Of a DNA stretch of 38,548 nucleotides, positions 23,507-34,000 are shown piece after piece. The stretch spans positions 1,358-39,905 of the forward strand of contig QAXH01005208.1 in the NCBI GenBank assembly GCA_004335635.1, given 5' to 3'. Every line of letters begins with the position of its first letter. Positions within the stretch are counted from its first letter, which is position 1. The DNA is from Chloromonas sp. AAM2. Taxonomy: Eukaryota > Chlorophyta > Chlorophyceae > Chlamydomonadales > Chlamydomonadaceae. Position numbers and translations under genes: made by a program. Below the pieces are notes generated by a model that was not told where the DNA came from, did not search any database, and saw nothing but the letters and a program-made list of their open reading frames with translations.

Positions 23507-25103
23507 GTCGATGCGGCTGCCGCGAGGCTGCTCTGCGCCGCCCCCATGACCCCCGCCAGGTGCGGGAGCGTGGCCACGGGTGCATGCCTAGCCAGGCAGG
23601 CGGCGCGCGCCATCCAGTCCTCCAGACCGGCCACGGCAGCGGCCTCGTCCGCATCGCTCACGTCCTGAGAAGACACAGGGTGCCGGGGCACACACACGGG
23701 CAGCTCAATGGTTGCATAGTGTATACTCAAGGCAATACACTAACCTTGCACCTCATAGCTTTTCTACCCGATTCCATCAGAACACGTCAAGTAAGAGAAG
23801 CCATGTGGAGATTGAGAATGCGATCATCAGAGCACGTTGCTTTGATCCTGTCTGGCCACTCGCATGTGCCGCTTGCCCGACCATCCCCCACAGCGCATCC
23901 CCCTCGCCTGCCTTCCCTACCTCGTGCGCTCCCCGTGCCGCGTCTGCCAGTGCTGCATCGACCACCCCTCGGAACACCGCTGCTGCAGCCGCCGCCGTGC
24001 CCTCGGGAAGGTGGACGCCGGGCCGCACACCCAGAGAATCAGTCGCCAACAGACCGGACCAAGCCTGGGGCAGGCACAGCAACATGGAGGAGCCGACACA
24101 TCTATAGGCCTCATGCATCACGACATCTTGTGGTGACGGAGGCGCAGTGGCAGCAAGATACGTGCCAGCTCAACCTTCAGCACTTACTGGTATGCCAATA
24201 GCTGCCTCGCCGGTTCCCATCCACACACTCCATGACCCACGTGACAGCATGGCGCAAGTATATACATGCCCACCACCCACGTGACAGCATGCCGCAATTA
24301 TATACATGTCCATCATCCACGTGACAGCATGGCGCAAGTATATACATGCTCACCACCCGCGTGACAGCATGGCGCAAATATATACATGCCCACCACCCAC
24401 ACACCTATGCTTCCCAGATCCAGCAACAATGTACATAGACGTCAACATGACACCCCCATCTCCTAACTGGCACACAGCGACCCCTCCGTCTCACCTCCAG
24501 CAGTATATCCACACACTCCTGTTGCCAGTACTTGTCATCCGTCTCGTCTGAGGTGGGCAGGCCGGACGCGCTGACGCCCCCCGCGCGCACCAGCCCAAGC
24601 GTCAGGCACTCCACCACCCCCAGCAGACCGGCAGCGTGGGCACCGGGCAGAGGGGCGGAGGCAGCAGGGTCCGAGGATAGAACCTGAAGATGAGTGGCAT
24701 TGCCACGTTTGTATGCGCAAGCAGCCGACAGTCGAATGCAGGCAGTGCAAGCTGGACTCTGGACACGGAAGGTCAAGTGACTGGCCGGCAACAGTGGCAA
24801 TTCACTGCCTGTCCTGCCCTCTGCCTGCCCCAGACCAGGCTCCACAACAGATGCACGTAGGCAGTGCAGAATGAACACTGGAGCACAGACAGGCAACCAG
24901 CGACGATTTCTGGCTATCCTGCTCTCCGCCTGCCCAAACCGAAGCTTGTTTACCTGTGCGCCTGCAGCCTGCAGCGGAGCGGCATGGTGTATGGCGGCCA
25001 GGGCGCCCAGGCACCTGCACAAGCAACGTGACCAGCAGGTTGCCTGAACTTTTCCTTGCCTCCTTTTTCCCACTGAGCAGTCTCCAAAGACGATAAGCTC
25101 ATG

Positions 25104-25151
<48 letters not shown>

Positions 25152-28100
25152 GCGCAGGCAACGTGGAAGACAGTTCAGGGCGATCATGCAGCAGAGGCAC
25201 GTCAAGAAAATTGCAGAACAAACAGTGGAGCACTGGGAAGGCCATGGTGCACCCTAGGAGCGCCATGGGCATGGCAGGGCTGTTTGAACGTTGGTCAGCG
25301 GGCATTCGGGTTGTGGGATTGAAATAAACAGGGAGGCTTGCCGATGTGTACAGATCGTCAACAACCAACAACACGGATGTGGACTCGTGACCACTACACA
25401 TGCATAACATGGCTCTCGTGATTCTTGTGGAGCCGTCACAGAGCTCGTGTTGTTGTGGCAAGATAGCTTGTGTTTGATTCGTATCCATGGCCTGCATGCC
25501 ACAAGAGGTGATGCTGCCGGAAGCAGGATGAGTGCCGGAAAGAGGAGGTGAACTGGAAACAGAACTAAAACAGAGCTGATACTGGTAACCACTTGACTGC
25601 AGGAAGGAAGGCAGTCAGCTGTAGCACACGGCCTGACCTGCTACCGGTTTCATGTTAAAGGATGCCTTGGGCAAATTTGCAAAAGTGACGTCATGCAAAC
25701 CATGGTAAACAGTCCCCTCTAGCAAGGCAGTCCGCCCAAATCATGAAAAACAGTCCCTTCTAGCAAGGCCCTTACCTGCACGCATCCAGCAGTTCCGATG
25801 ACTCGTAACCGTGCGCTGCGGCCGCCGCCAGTGCAGTGGGGACGGGCCAGCACATGGGCAGCACACCCTGGAGTACCACACACAGGTACTGGTGGCGCAG
25901 GGCGCCTGGAGCACAAGTAAGGCACAACAAAAACCATGTGACCGACTAGGCCTCATGGCCCTTCTTGCGTCCCTTTCTCTAGTCTTTGGCCTTGACTTCG
26001 GCGGCTCTGTCCTGTTTTGCTTTGAGTCGGCGTGTCTTGCCTGCTTTCTTCCCTGCTTTCGTTTTGCTTTATTGCTCAGGGTAGGCCAGGGTGTGCCATC
26101 CCATTCCGTGTCCTCTGACGGCTTCCCTGGTGTAAATACATACATATAACAATAACCATGTCACAATCATTGTCATCACATGGCAGTCTCCATTTGCCAA
26201 AAGCATCGTTGCGATGCATTCTCTTTACTTGACTCCTTGCCTTTCAAATCCTTCGTGTTGTCCCAGTTCACTCCTGCCTCACGCTCTCTAGGCCTCATCC
26301 AGATTCGCACACCCACTCCTCATCTACCCAACTGGCGAACCACAACCACTGCTCTGCTGCCTGGCCCCACGTCCTGGGAGCAGCAACCCACCCTGCACGC
26401 TACCTCAAAGCCTGGCAACTGAGCGCTACTCACTCTTACACCACCAGTCCCCGTGCTGCCTAACACTGGCCAAACCCTGTGCACCATCAGCCCCTCCCAT
26501 CCTTACATCATAGAGCACCCACCACAGTCATCCCCAGCTTGCCCCTTGCCCTGTGTCCTGCCTATGGTACACGTGCACCTCTGCCATTCCACCGCTTCCT
26601 CTCTCACCCTGAATGTCCTGCTTAGGCAACACATCCCTCTCACCCTGTGTGGTCTTCTCAGGCAACACACACTCATCACCCTGTGTGCCCTGCTTAGGCA
26701 ACACATCCCTCTCACCCTGTGTGGTCTTCTCAGGCAACACACACTCATCACCCTGTGTGCCCTGCTCAGGCAGCACATCCCTCTCACCCTGTGTGTCCTG
26801 TTTAGGGAAGACGTCCCCTGACAGCGAGCACAGCGCCAGCAGCAGCCCCCGCCCCTTGAGGGCAGTGGAGGTCACGGCTGAGCGCTGGGCGGGGGGCAGC
26901 GCAGCCAGCGGACCCGACACGCCACGACCCTGGTGAGGAGCAGGAAAGCAGGCAGAACAGCCAACACATGATTTGGACTTGCTGATGGAAGGTTGTCATG
27001 ATGCCTGAGTGCCTGGTGTCTCGAGATATCGTGCTTGTTCTGCTGCTGACTCCTGCATTACGATTTGATTGATTGACCTAAAGTTTACTTGTTCTTGAGT
27101 TGTGCGGCACACCCTTGTCCTCATCAAGCGGCCAACATCACCCAAACCACGACCCTGGGACATAGCCACAGCAGCAGGTCCTCAAACCCAGCCTGAACCA
27201 TAAACATGATCTCAACAGTGCAGGCAGCCAAGCAACAGCTCAAAGTACTGTCCTCCTTGCAATTCACACAGTGCGGGTGGCCTGGGTAGAAGCGCTCGTA
27301 GCCACAGCCACCCCACACCTGAACCCTAGCACGGCCCTCACCCACAGCCCACCTGTGCTGAGTCTGTAGTGATTGGCCCGTATGTGGTCCTGAGCTGGTG
27401 CAGCAGCGACATGAGCCATGCAGTGGTGCCGGGCTCAAGCAGCAGGTGGGACCAGGGCTGGCCGGGGCTGACGGCAGCACCGCCCTCCGGCCCGCGCTGA
27501 CGTGCATGCACCTGCATGGGACACATGCAATGATACGCAACACTGACTGAGTGGTTATGGTTGGAGAGCGTGGTTAGTCGTCGTGTCCCGGTGGGCATCC
27601 TTTTCACTCTGCTCCCATGTCAATGTACATGCAACTGCACTCGTGGAAGGCATATACGCACGGGTAGACATTTGCATGGCTCGCACATCCACTGCACCAA
27701 ACTGCACTCGATCAAACTACTCCTTATGCACAGGGTATCGCAGGAGCAGTTGGTTTACCGTGGGCATGCTAGAGTGCGTTGGCATGCCGAGTCTCTTAAA
27801 CTCCCACTGCAGGCACGTGGCCATGAGCGCGATGGCCGCGCCCGTCACGCCCGCGTCCTCGCCCCGCAGAGCGGCCCCGGACTCTGCTGCCTGCCGCGCC
27901 AGACCCGCGGCCGTGGAGAACAGGTGCTGGAGGTGGTGGTCCTGTGACACGTCAGTGATGTGAGACATGCGGTGCGCGTCGCATGGCAGGGTACAGCGTA
28001 GGCATAAAGGCTGGTCTAGGTCTAGGAGCATAGCAGGATGGAGCATGACATGCGCATGTGATTTCTGTGAGCTGACCGCAGTCTGGCACACTGAACTCCA

Positions 28101-30543
28101 CACTCATTGCGCCCAAACCCGTGGAGGTGAGGGCACCACCTTGCAATGTGGTGCAACGAGTGTGCCATAAAAAAATATGTTTGCCAGTTCTGGGACAATT
28201 TGAAGAAACGCCTGTGGGGCCAGTAAGGGGACAACCTCAGGGGATTGGCCTGTGGACGTGGACAGAGACAGTGATTGTTGCGTTTGCAGCAGTGTGGCGT
28301 GAGACTGGGATGTGCTGTTGGTGTGAAAAGTGGTACACGTCCAACCAAGGTATCGCTCCGATCCCGTTTTTAACCCTGTTGCCACCTTTTCCCTGTTGCC
28401 ACACTGCCGTTTTTGCAAATTGTCCCAGAACTGGCAAACATCTTTTTTTTTTTGCTTGATGGCGCATAAACTCTTGGCTCTAAGCACCACACCGGCCTCA
28501 CGCACGTGCTTGTGGTCAAACTTCCAGTGCCCCATCTCCCTTGTAGTAACCCTTTTGATTACTCAGCAAACCTCCAGCAACCCAGCTTTCCTCTCTGATC
28601 AGGTGACACCGCTTTGCTCACAGTACCTCTTTGATTAGGTAAACCCGCTTCCCGCAACAGGCCATGTTCACCATGACGACCACCCACACCGCAGCACCCA
28701 TCCCCGCGCACACCTCCAGGTCCCTGCAGCAGCGCTGGTGGTAGTCCCAGGGCAGGCCCAGGGGCGAGGCGGAGGCGAGGCAGAACTCGCTGACCGTTGC
28801 CTCCAGCGCCCGCAGGCCCACGTACGCGCCCTGCACGCCGCCCGCACCGCTGCCGCAGGAAGCAACCAAACCAACTAACTCCTGTGGGAGCAGGCGAAGG
28901 ACTGCTTTGTGACAAGAAATACGGCGTATGCAGCAGCCATTCCTGTGAAAACATCAGTCTGTAAACATCAGGACAGCAACCGTTTGCACCTGTGGCAACA
29001 TCAGCCTGAACTTACCAGTCCACTCAACATCCCGCAAACAACATCATTAACACATGCACATAATCAGACTATGTGTCTCTGACTCACTTGCAGCAGCAGG
29101 GCGCGCCTCTCTGGCGGTTTTTCCATCCACCCCCGCTTGATGGCCACTGCCAGTGTGGCAATGAGTGAGGCCAGCTGCGCCCCGCCCCCTGCCACCCCGC
29201 CCGCTGCACCAGGCGCCTGTCCAGCCAGCCTCAGCAACTCATGGAGCAGCCAACTCTGAAGACCATCCTTCTGCAGAAAGCGGGGCAAAGCAGGCACCCT
29301 CACTCACCCCGGCAGGCAGCCTGATAAAAATCAACAAGCGGCATACTCACTGAACACATAAATGCTGAGGTTGCATCTCGCCAGCTGATCAATTGAATTT
29401 AACCATTGAACCATATGCATGTTTTCTGGCCCCTTTTGGGGTCTAACGCAGTTTGCGGTCAGGGTAGCACTTCGAGGGGTGACCACCACCATTACTATCC
29501 AGGTGTGTCGCAATCCCCTTTACCTGTAGGTTGGACGGGTTGGAATCCCTCCCCTCATGTGAAATGACAGCAAGGCAATGACAGCAAGGCATCCCTCCCC
29601 TCTCTACCATTCAACACTCTGCCATGTTTAACTACCTCCTGACTTTAACTACCATGCAACGCTCCTTCCAATCAGTACATGGGCATAGCTTGCTTAGCCT
29701 CCTGTCTAACCATCAGGCTGTGATGGCTCTCTCTGCCGTGTGCCCAGGGGTGACGAGTGTGCCGGGCCGTCTGCATGACCCCTCACAGACCAGAATGGTG
29801 AACAAACTGCGTTATCGTAGACGATGCCTTAGTATGCATGCACGTACCTCTGCCTCGCTCATCCCCGCCCATTCCCTGAGAAGAGCCTCCTTGAGTGCCA
29901 AGGCAGCCTGCATGAATGGTTGTATGCAAGTGTTAGATTCCTGATCGACATGCTTGCATGCAAGTATTAGATCTGAAAATGAGCTGAGATGTGTTTGTGT
30001 GATTAAGTGCGCACGTGCTTCTGAGGTTGTTTTGCGTGTGCAAGTACATTTCTGCGCTTGTGTGTGCACGTGTATCTGTGTGTCTGTAGTGTCATGAATT
30101 TGGTGGCTGAGAGCTGCTCACAGAGGTCGCCCGCTGACCAACATGCCCACACAGCTGTGCTATCAGACATCGTTCTGACTGTGGCTGAGTGCACCTGAAA
30201 GCGTGCATCTGCGCTTGCGCTGTGCTCCAGGATGTGGCGGCATGCAGGCAGCGCGGGCCGATGGTGCTGCCGAAAGTGCAGCAGCACTTGCTCAGCACGC
30301 GCCTGTGTGCTGGGGTCCTGCAGTGATGGCAGACAGGGCAGGTGACAGCATGGTGGCAAGAAAAGGGCAACGCAGCGTACACAGTCAGATGTCAGGACGC
30401 AGCAGCATGGCGCGTTTCCAATCATGTGGCAAGGCAGAGTTGTACAACCATGACTCGTTCCTGGCTTGGGCCGTGCATCCTGGCAGTGCACTGACCTGGA
30501 ATTCGATGCATGCCTGCTCCACAGCTGCTTGGATGGCCTCCAT
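15159..30543 (-). CDS. XPO4: Exportin-4 (importin-beta family nuclear export receptor), complete
   Basis: Exportin-4 carries cargo such as eIF5A and Smad3 through nuclear pores with RanGTP in animals. 29 exons: 30543-30496, 30317-30195, 29907-29848, 29270-29088, 28881-28714, 27941-27759, 27511-27353, 26929-26788, 25905-25776, 25014-24954, 24683-24495, 24064-23921, 23664-23505, 22958-22843, 21920-21805, 21477-21288, 20825-20772, 20376-20218, 19996-19935, 19828-19675, 19362-19183, 18668-18582, 18395-18291, 17979-17800, 17281-17159, 16777-16663, 16309-16198, 15746-15629, 15368-15159. All phases agree; 3831 nt, 1276 aa (human about 1150). Landmarks against recalled human XPO4: ACRHILEHS (KHILETS), ALKEALLREWA (IMEAVVREW), LAVAIKRGWMEK (VAVIVKRGWLDK), GETPLVPLP (GETPLIPPE), SLARWCDTYLFPEEDL (FLKRWAKTYLLVDEKL), LNILLPLISNELLKFPKL (VNLILPLMSQDLLKFPTL). 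The start ATG gives MEAIQAAVEQACIEFQ, as expected for the N-terminal helix. Ala/Gly-rich loops explain the extra length. Confidence 0.95.
17099..17158. repeat. CA/GT microsatellite at an exportin-4 donor
   Basis: A (CA)n/(CG)n run whose last bases are the donor itself: on the minus strand exon 25 ends GAGCAG and the intron opens gtgtgcgcgc and stays GT-rich for about 60 bases. Confidence 0.95.
19997..20217 (-). other. GC-AG intron in exportin-4
   Basis: The exon ending at 20218 (GACGCAG) is followed by gcaagt, the standard GC-AG donor. The acceptor gtcatcag precedes 19996. Phase 0 on both sides; no GT donor nearby gives a frame that continues into the 19996-19935 and 19828-19675 exons. Confidence 0.75.
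21015..21172. repeat. Imperfect tandem duplication in an exportin-4 intron
   Basis: Two diverged copies of a unit with CTGATCCTC, GCACACGCCAGCAT and AAACTGCCACACATTCCA, in the intron between exons 16 and 17. Confidence 0.7.
21239..21280. repeat. (CCAA)n microsatellite near an exportin-4 donor
   Basis: About ten copies of CCAA/TTGG beginning seven bases after the donor of exon 16 (minus strand, GTGCAG|gtaaag). Confidence 0.95.
22499..22573. repeat. 35-bp tandem duplication
   Basis: Two copies of a unit starting GGACCTGGGA and containing GTGCCAGGCCTGAG, plus the start of a third, in an exportin-4 intron. Confidence 0.85.
23372..23504. repeat. Compound (CACT)n(CT)n(CA)n microsatellite at an exportin-4 donor
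   Basis: Continuous low-complexity run. Its (CA)n end contains the donor of exon 13: on the minus strand the exon ends TCGACAG and the intron is gtgtgtgtgt onward for over 100 bases. Confidence 0.95.
24238..24400. repeat. 40-bp tandem array, four copies
   Basis: GTGACAGCAT recurs at 24241, 24281, 24321 and 24361, each followed by GGCGCAAGTATATACATG or a close variant. It lies in the intron between exportin-4 exons 11 and 12. Confidence 0.9.
25105..25151. repeat. (CAA)n trinucleotide repeat
   Basis: About fifteen CAA units in the intron between exportin-4 exons 9 and 10, about 95 bases before the acceptor on the minus strand. Confidence 0.95.
25690..25775. repeat. Duplication just inside an exportin-4 donor
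   Basis: Two copies of a unit with CAGTCCC and TCTAGCAAGG, the nearer one starting about six bases inside the intron after exon 9. Confidence 0.75.
25955..26150 (+). mobile_element. Dispersed repeat copy in an exportin-4 intron
   Basis: Matches about 10825-11005 closely, with small indels, ending at the same GGTGTAAATAC plus AT-rich tail. It is 5'-truncated relative to the copy at 10303-11010 and antisense to exportin-4, in intron 8. Confidence 0.8.
26600..26815 (-). repeat. 36-bp tandem array copying an exon end and its 5' splice site
   Basis: Six 36-bp units on the minus strand. The first begins with the last nine codons of exportin-4 exon 8 (DVFPKQDTQ), the donor (CAGG|gtgaga) at 26788, and the first intron bases. 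The following units repeat this as DVLPEQGTQGDE, CVLPEKTTQGER, DVLPKQGTQGDE, CVLPEKTTQGER and DVLPKQDIQGER, each with CAGG followed by GTGAGA or GTGATG. Units two plus three and four plus five form a 72-bp higher-order repeat. The frame is open throughout. Confidence 0.95.
28160..28470. mobile_element. TIR element in an exportin-4 intron, same ends as 5249-5386
   Basis: Left end TGTGCCAT, A run, then GTTTGCCAGTTCTGGGACAA; the right end is its inverse (TTGTCCCAGAACTGGC, a long T run, then ATGGCGCA). The interior, about 220 bp, has no ORF and does not resemble the interior of the 5249-5386 element. It lies in intron 5. Confidence 0.7.
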
Positions 30544-31071
30544 CGCAGCTCAGTTGGTTACGGATGGTCACTGTAGGCCATGCACGTGCTTGCGGAAAGC
30601 ACACACCCGTCACAGGCAGGCCATGCAAAGAGGCTGCCTAGCCCATCATGCAAGTCTGGGCCATGATTATCCCATGTGAGGCTCGGCAGCCATCGATGCA
30701 GGAACGGTTGTCTGTCCGCATGATGACGATGGGGTATCGCCGCCAGCGGAAGGTGACGAGACAGTAGGTCTGGTGTGCCCGAAAAACCGTCGCCAACAGA
30801 CAAGTGATCTACTCAACTGCGCAGAGGCCTCCCCACAGGTGTCAAGATTAATGCACTTTGCTGAAGCAGTTGCAACTCAGTGTTCAGCGCTGAAATCCAG
30901 TTTTTCCGCCCAGTATCATGCGTTTGCCGTCCAAGAATTGTTGTGACGCCTTGTTGCCCTGGAAAGTTTGAGACAACCCTTGCCTGATAAATGTTGACAG
31001 GACCGCCCCAACGGGCCTCTGCTGTCGGAAAGAAAGTTGCGTCATTGCGTGTCTCAGCACGAGCCGAATCC
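30544..31071. promoter_or_regulatory. Shared divergent promoter of exportin-4 and the MFS gene
   Basis: The two start codons are 528 bp apart and face away from each other, so both promoters and 5' UTRs lie here. I see no clear TATA box, and no repeat array, in contrast to the introns around it. Confidence 0.5.
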
Positions 31072-34000
31072 ATGGATCGTTCTCTTCTCAGCAGGGAGGA
31101 CAGGGAGAGCAAGGAGACTGCGGAACCAAAGTTCGTGGAAGGGTTATTCCGCAAACTCAACATGTACGTCTACTCAGCAGGCGGGCGCCCGCCCACCTTT
31201 GCAGGACACCTGACCACCTTCCGCCTTCCATCAGCTGCTCTGCTGCTCAGCTCTTCTGTCCATTTTCCATGACATTGCTTTTTCATGGGCATACCAGCCA
31301 TTTGACGACGTGACTTTCTACGCACTTGGCAGGACATGCAGGCAACGTCCATTATGGCACCAGCAACACGTCGAGCACTCAAACGCATGATGGGATGGCA
31401 CCAAGGCAATGGCCCTCTGTGACACTTTCCTGCAGGCGGTTGCTACCTCTTTTCTGGCTCATGGTGGTTTTCAACTACATTGACAGGACAAACCTGGCAT
31501 TTGCAGCCATTCAACTCAATCGGGACCTCGGATTCACGCCCCAGGTGGAGCTATGTTGCAGTGTGGGCAGGCATGCAGGCATCCCAACAGCAGCCAGAGC
31601 CACATGCACTCTGACTAGCTGGTGGACTTGTTGCAGCTTTGCTGCCGTGTGCATCCATGTACACTATAAGCCTAGACTTTGTTTACAGTTTTGCATTTCT
31701 GTATATTGTGCACATCATTCTATGGGCAGCTTCGTGTGGTGTATGCATCCAATACTTTTAGGTCCTTGCAAGCTGTGGGTAGTCACACCCAAGCACAGTC
31801 CTCACCAGTAGTTTGCCCTGGGCCTCCAACCAGGTCTGGCACTGTTGTGTTTCGTAACCAGGTGTACGGCCTGGGCAGCGGACTGTTCTTCACCACCTAT
31901 GCCACGCTGCAAATTCCATCCAACATCATCCTCAGGCGTGTCGGTGGGCCCTCGTGGCTGGCAGGCATCATTGCAGCATGGGGGGTCGTGGCGGTTATGT
32001 TCTCATTCATGCAAACCAAGGCACAGGTAAGCAAACGAACAGAGAAACCCAATGGGTCACCATGCAGCTTCTGAACACGTCCATCTCTTCATGCAAATGG
32101 TGTGACAAGTCACAAGTGCGTGCTTTGAATCCGTGATCACGATGCACACTCACTTACCAGCATGGCCACGCCCTTTTCCAGTGGCCTGACACCTGCCAAC
32201 GGCTAACCGTTTGTTATGCGTTTCAAAGCCACCAGGCTCATAGCAGTGCGTGGCAGTGGTGCCTTTGTGAGTCAGCACCTCCTGCCGGTGTCCATTCCTG
32301 ACATTCCTGACATTTTTGACATTTTTGACATTCCTGACATTCCTGACATTCCTGACGTTCCTGACATTCCTGACAAGCCTGACAAGCCTGACAAGCCTGA
32401 CATTCCTGACATTCCTGACGTTCCTGACAAGCCTGACATTCCTGACAAGCCTGACAAGCCTGACATTCCTAGACTCAGCGCCGCAACAGATCACCCGCAG
32501 CCGATATCTGATGCGCTGGTGTGTATGTGCCGCTGCAGTTCTTTGCCCTGCGCACCCTGCTGGGCGTGGCGGAGGCAGGAGCCTTCCCGGGGTAGGTGCC
32601 AGGACTGCGAGCACTTTCTCGAGCTGATCTACTCCGAGGGCCACCTGGCCAGCCTGCCTTGACACACGCTTTGTTGGCCACGTGCATGGAGAAGGGCAGT
32701 GTTTCAATGTGAACGGTACTGCGTAGCGTGATTGCTATCGCAAGGCCACTCTGTCACCTTACCTTTCAGTGCTGCCCAGGCCTGTAGCCACTCTTTGCCT
32801 ACGTGGATGCGCTCACAATCTGCCGCCTGGTTTGCCTTGCAGGATGTGGTTCATGATGAACCGCTTCTACCCCCCCGGCCGCATCACATTAGCCTTTGCC
32901 ATTGTCGAGAGCGGCATCACGGTGTCACACACGGTGGCCGGCCCCCTGGCGGCCGCACTGCTCACTCTGGACGGGGTCGGGGGCCGCAGGGGTTGGGAGG
33001 TAGGAGCGGAGCAGTGTAGCCTGGCCTGGTGACAATTGTGCTAACTAGCAACACTCCAGTGTGCTTGGCCTGTAAGCGATTGTACCAAGCCACGCTTTAA
33101 CAGACAATTGTACTAGGCACTAGCCCGCGAAAGACGTGCAGCAACGTGCCAGTTGAGCATGCCTGACGCAAACATCAGCCAGTCACGAGACCTGTCGCAC
33201 TGTGCCTCTGCTGTCCGGTTACGTTGAGCTGTGAATTGCAGTGGCTGTTGTTGAAAGCACCGGTCATGTTGAATTGCACGCGCTGTGAATCGCAGTGGCT
33301 GTTTTTCCTTGAGGGCCTGCCCAGCATCGCCCTGGCTCTGGCCATCCTCTACCTCCTGCCCGCGTCACCAGAGACGGTGCGTGTGGGCCAGGTCCGGACA
33401 CCTGTTCAAGACCTACTGGTTGAATGCATAGCAGGTGGCAAGAGTGTGAAGTTGGAGCTGGTTCAGTGCAACAGCCAGGCTGCAAGGGAGTTCCAATTGC
33501 TATTCCAAAGAATGACGGCATTCCCATCCTGTCTGACAGCAGCTGGTGTTTCATTTTCTCATCCTTGCCGTTGTTGCTCAGGCATCGGTTCTAACAAGTG
33601 AGGAGCGCGAGTATCTATCCAACAAGATGGCCGTCAGCCGCCTCACCGCAGCAAGTGCGGCAGACGCACAGGACGAGGAAGAGATTGAGAGCGGGAGCAA
33701 GGTCAACGAGTCCACTCGGCTGCTCAACGGGCCGGGGGTGAAGGCAGGAGAGGGCTCAAAATTATTGGGTGGCGGTGTGGGTGTGGGAGCGGGCGCCAAG
33801 GAGGGCGGGGCCGGTGGCTGGCTCGCGTGGCTGTTTCCTGCGGATATCCGCGCGGCCCTGGTCGCGGCCGTGTCCAACAAGTATGTGTGGTACCTGGGAG
33901 GAGTCAAGATGCTAAGGGACGTGGCAGGTGAGACTGACCTTTATCGTGGTTTTGGGAGGAAAGAGGAGGCGTAGAAGACACCAGAGTGGCGAGCCCGTTT

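Noticed and set aside
24405..25205. 266-aa minus-strand ORF with a polycysteine run
   Set aside because: It fuses real exportin-4 exons 10 and 11 with intron sequence; the cysteines come from the (CAA)n repeat.
26453..26821. Plus-strand ORF of repeated LRQHIPLTLC units, possible repeat protein
   Set aside because: Antisense shadow of the exportin-4 exon 8 splice-site array; no splice partners on this strand.
29530..29565. tRNA T-arm-like sequence GGGTTGGAATCCC
   Set aside because: No matching acceptor, D or anticodon arm on either side.
32150..32707. Long ORFs on both strands encoding IPD/KPD, RNV and MSG repeats
   Set aside because: They are translations of a 9-bp intronic tandem array, open in several frames simply because the unit is a multiple of three.
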